Position numbers and translations under genes: made by a program | Shown here: positions 16,898 through 25,000 of the stretch, piece by piece | How the letters are laid out: each line of letters begins with the position of its first letter | Numbering within the stretch: the stretch's first letter is position 1 | The notes under the pieces: model-generated | Seen by the model: the letters and a program-made list of their open reading frames with translations, nothing else | What the model was told of the DNA's origin: nothing | Database searches by the model: none | From: Verrucomicrobiota bacterium | GTDB taxonomy: Bacteria > Verrucomicrobiota > Verrucomicrobiia > Verrucomicrobiales > Verrucomicrobiaceae | Direction of reading: 5' to 3' | DNA: 34,644 nt | Assembly: GCA_963204975.1 (NCBI GenBank) | Contig: CAUJJC010000250.1 | Location: 1 to 34,644 of the forward strand

Positions 16898-19800
16898 CTA
16901 AGGTGAAAATTGTTTCATTTCGATAATTCTGAAATGATAGAAGTTTTCTAATGACGGTTTTGTGAATGGTGATGAACCATCTGCGTAATCAAGAAATGGC
17001 GAAGCCGCTGATCCGCGTTCAGCTGAAGAAAAATCCAAGAAACGCTCTAGCAGCGCGCTGCCACGATACTCACCTGTAACCGTGTCTTTGTTTAAATCGA
17101 TCTGATCAGGAGCCACGGACTTCGCCTTCTTAATCGCCTGCGCCATGAAATAAACCCGGAACGTATTAGATCGTGTTGTCACCTTCTGATAGATGTTTGA
17201 ATACGGCCTCTCTCTGGTGTTATCACCTGTAATTTGGTTTCTATTCCAGAACTGAGCCATCGTTGGGCGACGTATGGAGTCTGAGTTAGGAGAACCAATT
17301 GCAGTCTCGCCGACACTTGTTGTTTTAGGGATCAAGTCTATCTCACAGATCTGCGAGGCTGTTCGGAAGAGACCTGCCTGCGTTCCAGGTCTAGGTGCCC
17401 CTGTCATAGCAAAGCGCTCATCAAACTGCTTCAAAGTGGCCTCAATGGCCAATTGCCGGTGCCAGTTAAATCCATCCCCCTCTCCCCAAAACTGTAGTGG
17501 TGCAGTGCTTCCATTTTTGAATTTCTTGTAAATCAAAGTGTTTGTTGCGCTTGGTTGGCCTGTTCGCACATGGTTCTGAGAGAATGCGGTCATGAGTTCC
17601 CCTTTGAGAACTGCATGCATTGCAGTCTTGCGCTTTATGTATGTGAAAGGCACGATCTGATAGTTCATGTTGACCTTTCCAGCCGAAGCGAAGCTGTCAC
17701 TGATCGCATAGGGCTCTACAATGGGCATCCAGAACAGATCAAGGAAGTTGTGATCGGCAGGTGACACTATGCCATTGCCATAGTGTGTGAGACTTGGGTC
17801 CGAGCGGAACAACAATGTTCGCCATGGAACGCCATTTGTTGCATCTTCTGGAGTCAATGCGCCAGACCCATAGACGCCCGTCGGAAGGGACCCAAACATT
17901 ACTGGCGACGATATCATTCGATTCGGCGTAAAATAGGAACCAGTGGCAGGAATCTGGAGGAAACTGCTTTTGAAATACGAGTTTCTCGTTGTGTAGAATT
18001 TATTTAGGCTTCCGAACCACTCCTGGTCAACGCTAAGGTTCCCATCATCTGCCTTATTGATGTATGCTCCGTCACGAATATCCCCCATGGCATTATCAAA
18101 GTCCCGCCGCTGAGAGGATATAGCCCGTGCCGCCGGTGTAAGCGGAGTGTCTGGCACTTGATCTGCAGGATACCAGGCAGAAACCAATCTGTTCACATGG
18201 ACTGGCGCTAATGGCTCATTTTGTCCGCTTCCAATATCCACCCCAACTTCGAGGTCGGACCTTGAGCCCATCAAACTGTGGGCAAACAAATCATTGGGAC
18301 GCTCCTGCCATACACGGTGTTTCACCCAGACCGTTGCAGGAACGAAGGGGCGAGCAGCCAAAACTCGATAATCCCCATGCCTGGGGACCATGCTGCGCAA
18401 TGAGTCGGTGCCCCAGTATCCATAATTCCCCATTCCCAATTTACCTTGTTGGTTGAGTCCAACTTTTTGATAAACATCCGCATTAACGAGATCTTTTTGT
18501 GGATCGGACTTCACTCCGCTAAAGTTTCCGAGCGGCGAGTAACCATAGATTTGAAGCTGAGACGGGACATTGACCACGCTACCAGTATCTATTCTTCTCG
18601 TCTTTGTTAGAGTATGATTCGTGCCGCTGAATCGTCCTCTGGTATCATGGTCACGCTGCTCATTGAATGCGTGCTCTTTGATAGCATTCCAATTGAGATT
18701 TCCACCGACAAAAGTCGGAACACCTTCATAGCGCTGGAGTGCCCCACCAGCATTGAATGACCACCATCGCGGCGCATGAACAGCCCTTCTCTCGTAAAGG
18801 TTCCCATTATTGTCGATCTCTTTCCACTTTTCGGTCGAATACACGACAAGCCATGGTGGCGGGACTTCGCCGTCTTCAAACTGAAGCATGATGGTCTGGC
18901 TTGGGGTAACGTTTTTCTGTGAGTTTTTTCCTCGCCAGTCATGAGAGGCATAAATGTCGATCCTTAAAGGACTCTGGGGAGCTTTGAACTTGATCACTTT
19001 GGCCCGATCAACAGTGAAATAACTACTTACGAGCGGAAAATTTAGCATCGCGCTACTTACCGCGCCAGTAGTAGAAGTGTTGTAATTTGGATCTTGTGGC
19101 ATTTTGCCAATTGACTTAGCTTGCCGTCCACTCATGAGCGGGGACGTGCCGTAACTTCCGCCAAGCGGACTCACGTTAAGAGATGTAACCGATTCCCCAA
19201 GGGCGCTACCCATGTATCCGGTCGTGGATTGAATTACCTGATCTGTCGTGGTGTTAAAAATGGACCTCAGCGTAGTAGCACCCGTATTATCTATCGCCTC
19301 GACTTTGAAATTCCCCAGTTCCTTGCCATTCAAAACGATCGTGAAGTCAGGAGTGTATTTCGTATAGCCAACAGCAGGAACGAACAGCTCTATCTGCATT
19401 ACGATCTGAATGCGTTTTTGTGTGTCCGTTAGTTCTATTCCCCCAACGGTTGGATTCCAATCCAAGGTGCAATTCCAATTCATCGGATTCATGGCCGGAT
19501 GGCGACCAGGATCACGCGCAGTGCCTTTGCCAAATTGGGCAAAATCGCATCCCCACTTTTCAAAAAGTAACCGGGAAGGAAACGGGGGGAAATTCGAATA
19601 CCAGTAAAGTGGAACGGGCAGTCCTTGCCCATCTTTTCCTCCTGAAACTCCAGTTCGCTCAGATTCCGGAGACTCCACATCTGGATCGATACGCTGTGCG
19701 GTTTTTCCTCCGCTCAGGACGTCTTCCCCGCTGGCATTTTTCATGATAAAACTACCCGCATCTGGCTTCCCGTCCCCTGTGCATATAAACTGGAGGGCTA

Positions 19801-21886
19801 CCTCAGAAATGGTGGGAAATCGCCCGAAGCCTTTGTATGTCTTTGTGCCTACTGTCCACTCGATCGGGCGGACTTGACCATGCCCAGGATACGCTCCTGT
19901 TGTCATTCTCTTGTCAGTGTATTGGTCTCGATATTGCGCTGGGACAATCCCCCCCAAATCGCCCACTCTACGAATCGTGTCGAACCTCGGAGCCGTGTAA
20001 GTATAATATGAAAACTCAGCGGGGCGTTGCAGCCAAAGGTCTTGCTGCTTGGTCAATTTGATAGCCCCAGCGACTGTGCTGTTCGCATCATCCCACAATG
20101 CGCGCCCTCCTTTTTCTTTAACCTGCAAATCCTCGAGGAATGCGTCGTATAAATTTGTGATTCTAATGTAGTCAAAAATTTGGACCAAGATCTGCCTGGA
20201 GTCGTCTAAACCATACTTGTTACGGAATGTTCCTCCCCCAGGCATCGCGGGTCCGCTCACCAATGCATCCAAATAGTCCATGAGCTTGCGATTGCGAGTG
20301 AGGCCGTGGCTCGGTGTTCCATACCCCATATCCTCAATGGCACTGTTCGCATCCCTCCTGCTGAAGTAATAGCTGTTCTTCGATATTCCAACTGCGTCAC
20401 GCAGGGTGCTGCCCAGGGAGCCGGCAAATGCAATGGACGCATCGTAAGTTGTTCTGAATTTAGGCCCTAAATCTGCATCAGGAACCGGCCAAATTGCCAC
20501 CCTGGGAAGACCAAACATGTTCAGTTCGGACGCCTTTGAGTTGGCAGTGAGAAAGAAACGACCCCGCTCTAGAACCTCCGGCTTTATATACTGGGAGCCG
20601 GTCTGTTGGTTGACTAGATTTCGCACGGTATCGCTATTCTGACGGTTAGCAAAAATCCACTCATCGACAGAAGCATAAAGATGTTTCTGGGACACTTCCG
20701 CGTGCTCTGCGACCAACGTGCTGATCTCTGGAGAAGCCGTATTGTTGAAGTCATCCGGGGCATAGGGGATGGTGCCATCAGCCGAAGCGCCATGGCCCAA
20801 TTTGGGCACTAGGAGTGAAATAGACTTCTTGAGATTGATCACTTCACGAGGATGGGGGGAGGTGCCGCCGCGGTAGCCATCGCCATCATATTGAGATGGA
20901 TCGTGGGTAGGGTTGGGTGAAAGAACGCTGCTCAGAGCGACTGTGGCAGGATGTCCTGGATAGCGCTGGTATTCACGCAAGACAGGCTGGAAATTGCTCC
21001 ACGCCGCATCACGATTGTGAAACACAGTCGGCGTTGCAAACTGCCCTGGTTCCCCCGCTGTATTGATATTGATTCGACTTGATTCATCATCAGTCCAGAA
21101 TGCCAATCTCCCTACAATAGGATTGTCTGCACTTGGCTGTCCGGAACCAGTCGCGGTAACCCACTGGGCCTGAAGCGATGACGTCGAACCAACACTCCCC
21201 ATTGTCCCGTCTTTGAGGACATACAGCCACTTCACTGGCATCGGCAAACGTAGATCGTCGGGCTCGCCACTTTCAACAACCCCAGGGAGACTTCCGGAGG
21301 TCGTATTTCCAGAATATGAAAATCCTTCGATAGGCTGGAGCCCGTTGGTAAGGCTCTTGGCACGAGGATCAACTATCGGGAAAATTGTTTTTACTGAACC
21401 GCCAACTGATGAAGCGCGGATTACAGGTTCGTTGAGGTCAACCCACTCCGCAGCATTCGTCGCCCACTCCGTGCTGGGAGTGTCATTCGCCATAGCTATC
21501 TCCCCTGCCAATCCAGTCTGCGTGACCACCATAGTGCCCGAGGAATACAAACGTCTCCCTTGTGCAAACGCACCGTTCGTTCGATATACTCTTATCGCAC
21601 CTGGCTGTGAAGCCCATGTTGTTCGACCTGCCACAGATTGCGCCCCAGGAAGCCCTGAACCGGTGGCACCTGCCTGGATCTGCGAGATTACCAAGTTCAC
21701 AGCACTGTCAGCCAAGTGCCGTGCTGTTGCGCCATCAGAGTAGTTCTTGGCCGCCTTAAATTCTGCATCACTCACAGAAAAGAGCGCCAAGATCAGGATC
21801 GTCGCCAGGGTGACCACGCCCAATACTGATATGAGCGCTAGGCCTTTGCTATTAGTTCTCAGAAAGCCGAAAAGTTGTTTTTTCAT
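16898..21886 (-). CDS. Verru_Chthon cassette protein A, large GspK/PilX-like pseudopilin
   Basis: This 1662-residue protein starts with a short basic leader ending in Gly15, then one hydrophobic helix ('LALISVLGVVTLATILILAL') as in PilX/GspK proteins. Position +5 is Ser20, not the Glu used for helix packing; GspK, the tip pseudopilin of type II secretion, also lacks it. Residues 259-277 include 'WTDDESSRININTA', matching both the Verru_Chthon A family (TIGR02600) and the 'DE.G.INLNTA' segment of GspK. 'QRYPGHPATVALSSVL' near 308 is another family hallmark. The remaining 1300 residues are a large, mostly beta, Trp- and Pro-rich periplasmic region without other recognisable domains. It is the first cassette gene and follows a candidate promoter. 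The start ATG at 21886 lacks a Shine-Dalgarno but gives the expected leader. Confidence 0.9.
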   Translation of the reverse strand: MKKQLFGFLRTNSKGLALISVLGVVTLATILILALFSVSDAEFKAAKNYSDGATARHLADSAVNLVISQIQAGATGSGLPGAQSVAGRTTWASQPGAIRVYRTNGAFAQGRRLYSSGTMVVTQTGLAGEIAMANDTPSTEWATNAAEWVDLNEPVIRASSVGGSVKTIFPIVDPRAKSLTNGLQPIEGFSYSGNTTSGSLPGVVESGEPDDLRLPMPVKWLYVLKDGTMGSVGSTSSLQAQWVTATGSGQPSADNPIVGRLAFWTDDESSRININTAGEPGQFATPTVFHNRDAAWSNFQPVLREYQRYPGHPATVALSSVLSPNPTHDPSQYDGDGYRGGTSPHPREVINLKKSISLLVPKLGHGASADGTIPYAPDDFNNTASPEISTLVAEHAEVSQKHLYASVDEWIFANRQNSDTVRNLVNQQTGSQYIKPEVLERGRFFLTANSKASELNMFGLPRVAIWPVPDADLGPKFRTTYDASIAFAGSLGSTLRDAVGISKNSYYFSRRDANSAIEDMGYGTPSHGLTRNRKLMDYLDALVSGPAMPGGGTFRNKYGLDDSRQILVQIFDYIRITNLYDAFLEDLQVKEKGGRALWDDANSTVAGAIKLTKQQDLWLQRPAEFSYYTYTAPRFDTIRRVGDLGGIVPAQYRDQYTDKRMTTGAYPGHGQVRPIEWTVGTKTYKGFGRFPTISEVALQFICTGDGKPDAGSFIMKNASGEDVLSGGKTAQRIDPDVESPESERTGVSGGKDGQGLPVPLYWYSNFPPFPSRLLFEKWGCDFAQFGKGTARDPGRHPAMNPMNWNCTLDWNPTVGGIELTDTQKRIQIVMQIELFVPAVGYTKYTPDFTIVLNGKELGNFKVEAIDNTGATTLRSIFNTTTDQVIQSTTGYMGSALGESVTSLNVSPLGGSYGTSPLMSGRQAKSIGKMPQDPNYNTSTTGAVSSAMLNFPLVSSYFTVDRAKVIKFKAPQSPLRIDIYASHDWRGKNSQKNVTPSQTIMLQFEDGEVPPPWLVVYSTEKWKEIDNNGNLYERRAVHAPRWWSFNAGGALQRYEGVPTFVGGNLNWNAIKEHAFNEQRDHDTRGRFSGTNHTLTKTRRIDTGSVVNVPSQLQIYGYSPLGNFSGVKSDPQKDLVNADVYQKVGLNQQGKLGMGNYGYWGTDSLRSMVPRHGDYRVLAARPFVPATVWVKHRVWQERPNDLFAHSLMGSRSDLEVGVDIGSGQNEPLAPVHVNRLVSAWYPADQVPDTPLTPAARAISSQRRDFDNAMGDIRDGAYINKADDGNLSVDQEWFGSLNKFYTTRNSYFKSSFLQIPATGSYFTPNRMISSPVMFGSLPTGVYGSGALTPEDATNGVPWRTLLFRSDPSLTHYGNGIVSPADHNFLDLFWMPIVEPYAISDSFASAGKVNMNYQIVPFTYIKRKTAMHAVLKGELMTAFSQNHVRTGQPSATNTLIYKKFKNGSTAPLQFWGEGDGFNWHRQLAIEATLKQFDERFAMTGAPRPGTQAGLFRTASQICEIDLIPKTTSVGETAIGSPNSDSIRRPTMAQFWNRNQITGDNTRERPYSNIYQKVTTRSNTFRVYFMAQAIKKAKSVAPDQIDLNKDTVTGEYRGSALLERFLDFSSAERGSAASPFLDYADGSSPFTKPSLENFYHFRIIEMKQFSP

Positions 21887-21921
21887 GACCGAAGGCTGTT
21901 TGATTTTTGATCTTATTTGAG

Positions 21922-21950
21922 ATTTGACCAGAATGACTGCGCCAAGTCAA
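21922..21950 (-). promoter_or_regulatory. Candidate promoter for the Verru_Chthon cassette
   Basis: On the minus strand, TTGACT (21950-21945) and TCAAAT (21927-21922) are 17 bases apart, matching consensus at 5 of 6 and 4 of 6 positions. The leader to the ATG of protein A would be about 28 bases. The -35 box is the same hexamer as in the promoter of the BNR/Calx-beta gene. It would allow expression of the cassette apart from the giant upstream gene. Confidence 0.4.
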
Positions 21951-21971
21951 TGGAATTACAATGCAATTACA
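21950..21971. repeat. Tandem 11-bp direct repeat abutting the cassette -35 box
   Basis: ATGGAATTACA and ATGCAATTACA lie head to tail with one mismatch, sharing one base with the -35 box on its upstream side. The period of about one helical turn would put two protein monomers on the same DNA face, as for direct-repeat activator sites. No regulator gene is in the window. Confidence 0.4.
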
Positions 21972-22010
21972 TGGGAGTTCATGCTGTGGCTCCTTACAAT
22001 TGGGTAATGA

Positions 22011-22050
22011 ACGCGGCCCCATCCTCTTTCTGAGATGGATGAGGCCGTGT
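22011..22050 (-). terminator. Stem-loop 9 bases after the giant gene's stop
   Basis: The core arms (22014-22024 and 22037-22047) pair over 11 positions around a 12-base loop and can extend by up to 3 more. In the minus-strand transcript the one non-Watson-Crick core position is a G-U wobble, whereas on the plus strand it would be a C-A mismatch. This favours a role in the transcript of the giant gene. No U-run follows, so it may be a processing or stability hairpin that separates the giant gene from the cassette. Confidence 0.5.
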
Positions 22051-22059
22051 TAGGATGGC

Positions 22060-25000
22060 CTAGAAGATCGGTAACAGTGACACACGACCTGACTTCGAGG
22101 CTGTCGCTGGGCTAAGGGCAGGCAGGACGAAGTAGCCAGCACCAATTGCATCATTAGCTGAAGCTGTCTGTGCATCGGGGATGATCATGCCAAAATAGGG
22201 AACGACACGAGTTGTCGTGCCATCTTTGAGCGTGATCGAGCCCGTGAACAATCCGGTAGCGGTCGTGAATGTCATGGTCAATGAACCGGGATTCGTCCGG
22301 GTAGTAGTCGTGCCAAGAACGGCTGGGCTGAGGATTCGGACCCCCTGCTGCGTGGTCAACCCATCGTTATTGGAATCGTGGTTAGGATTTGTTGCCGAAT
22401 AGCTGGCAGGTAGTCCGCTGTCTCCAAAGAAGGTCACGGTTCCATTGATATAATCATTGAAATTAACCACCACTCCCGCTGGCGAGTCAGCGCTTCGGGC
22501 ACCCAGAATATTGTTCGGTTTAACAGGCACCACGTAAAGGCCCCCAGAAACATCCAGGCTCAAAGGTGCGGCAGGCCATCCAGCCTTGTAAACCTTGACG
22601 CTGTCGGGCTGTTGCGCCTTGGCCCAGGACAGGCTGCCCGATACGGCATGATTGGAGCTGCTGATGGATGGCGTTCCATACAGGGAACCCGGATTGGCTG
22701 CCGTGTAGAGGAACTGATAAACAAGGAATTCACCATTCGGACCCATTGGAGCCGTCGATGCAATGGCAGATCCTTCGGACGTCTTGCCCGCAACGATGAC
22801 CGACCCTGCAAGGCTTGCATTGGCCGACATGTAACCATCACCCTGCGGGACATTAGGATTAGCAGTGTCACCTTCCAGCAAGGCTGGGATGGAGAGCATG
22901 CTGTTATGCAACCCAACACGCGTTGTCGCAGGATTGCCTCCCACTTTGTTGGTGTTCCACACCAGTCCCCATCCATTGATATTAGCAGTGGTCGCCGCTG
23001 TGTCAGTGATCGTTCCTGTGACGAGCCGCGAACCCGAGGTGAGGAGGTCAAACGTGACGGTCAAAGCTGTCAACGGTGACACACGAGTTACAGCATGAAC
23101 ACCACGAGGATTCGCCCCTGCATTGTCCAGCTTACCTTTGAGCGTATAAGATGTGGCACCGACGGTCAGCTTGCCAGTGTAATCCCCGAGGTAGGTGGTG
23201 GTGATGTCCAGCCTTGCTCCGAGACCCAGCGTCCCTGTGGTAGCCCCTGTTCCCGTCAGCGTGCTGCCACTGCGATCTGCAATCGCTACAAAAGTGCCAA
23301 TCGAGTGCGGATGCAGAGGTGCCACAACCATGGTGAATGGCCCGAGGACTGTGATTCCCCCGCGTCCCTTGGCAGTAACGTAGATCGCATTGTAAGTCAC
23401 GGGACCAGTGCTTGTTGCCACTGGCGTGCCGGAAATGACGCCCGTGGATGCATTAATCGTCAAGCCTTTCGGCAGCCCTGTCGCGGACCAGCTTGTGGGA
23501 GCCTTGGCAGGATCTGCATCATAAGGGAAGGCATAGTTGAACGCGGCTGAAACTGCGACCGTCGGGAACGTCGGTGCAAGAAGCACGGGGGCATATGCCG
23601 GATCAGGAACCGGATCGGCTACCATGTTGACACGACCGGATCGGATGCCTGTCGCTGTTGTTACACCGGGAATCGTGAAGAAGCCTGCACCCACTTGGTC
23701 AATCGTGCTGGGCGTCGTAGTATCAGGAACAATCATGGCAAAGTAGCTGACAGTCCGAACCTTTCCGGGATCGGTGAGCTTAAATGTTCCAGTCACCAAT
23801 CCTGTCGCCGATGCGATGCTCATCGTCACCGTTGCGGGGTTTGTAGCTGGTGCCGTGTAAATGGCCGGGCTCTTGATCTTGAAGGCTGCCAGATTGGCGA
23901 CCGCAGCCTGAACGGATTCGGTCGTGTCGATACCCGTGCTGTCGAAGAATGTGATCCGTGCATTGGTAGCAGCGGACGGACTTGCGGCCATGACCACATA
24001 AGGAGTAACCGGCGGCACATAGAGTCCACCCATCACTGTCAATGTGATCGGTGCTGCCCAGCCGTTGGGATATGGCGTGGTGGCAAGCTGGCCACCTGTG
24101 CGGCTCCAAGATATAGATCCCGTTACCGCATGAATATTGGGAACGTCACCGATCACCGCTGTGCCAGCAAAGGACCCTGGTTTCGCTGCTGAATACAGGA
24201 ACTGGTAGATCAGGAACTGACCCGAAGCTCCGAGAGGTGCTGTCGTAGCCACGGCAGATCCGTCGGCGGCTTTTCCTGCGACCACGACCGAGCCTGCCGT
24301 CGAAACGTTGGCTGAAGCGTAGCTGTCGCCCTGAGGATAATTCTCTTCATCACCCTGCAGGAGCGCAGGAATGGAGGCTTTGAAGTTATGAATGCCAGCC
24401 CGAGTCGTAGCGGGAGCTGTTGCACTAAACGCAGCTCTCCAACCGCTCAGGTTGGCCACTGTTGGACTTGCGCCGACATCGGTAACCGTTCCTGAGACCA
24501 GACCTCCATTGGAAGCATCGAATTCAAGGAACAGTGTCAGATCGCTCTTGGCTGGTTTTTCAGTGGAGCGCTTGATGGTAAATGTTGCCGTCGGATTGAG
24601 TCCGGCGGAATTCAAGGAACCCGACAGAGGGTAGGTTGTCCCACCGATGATCAGCTTGCCAGTCCACTTGGCTGTGACAGCTACCGTTGCATCAAGGCGA
24701 GCGCCAAGTCCCAAGGTGCCCGTTGTAGCCGTGCCAGAGCGTTCCGTGAGTGCGACGAAGGTGCCCACCACGTTCGTGCTCAGCGGCGAGACCACAATCG
24801 TAAATGGTCCTGCTGTGACGCTGCCTGCCGCATTCGTGGCGGTGATCCGAATGTTCTGGAACTTGATCGTGGAGGTCGTTGACTGAGTTGGCGTGCCACT
24901 GATCACACCCGTCGTTGGATGAATGGCGAGGCCTGTAGGCAACCCTGTAGCAATCCAACTGGTAGGCTTTTTGTTCGCGGGCGAACTGATGAAAGGAACC

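Noticed and set aside
22060..22150. PEP-CTERM or other C-terminal sorting signal on the giant protein
   Set aside because: The end lacks a PEP motif, a transmembrane helix and a basic tail.
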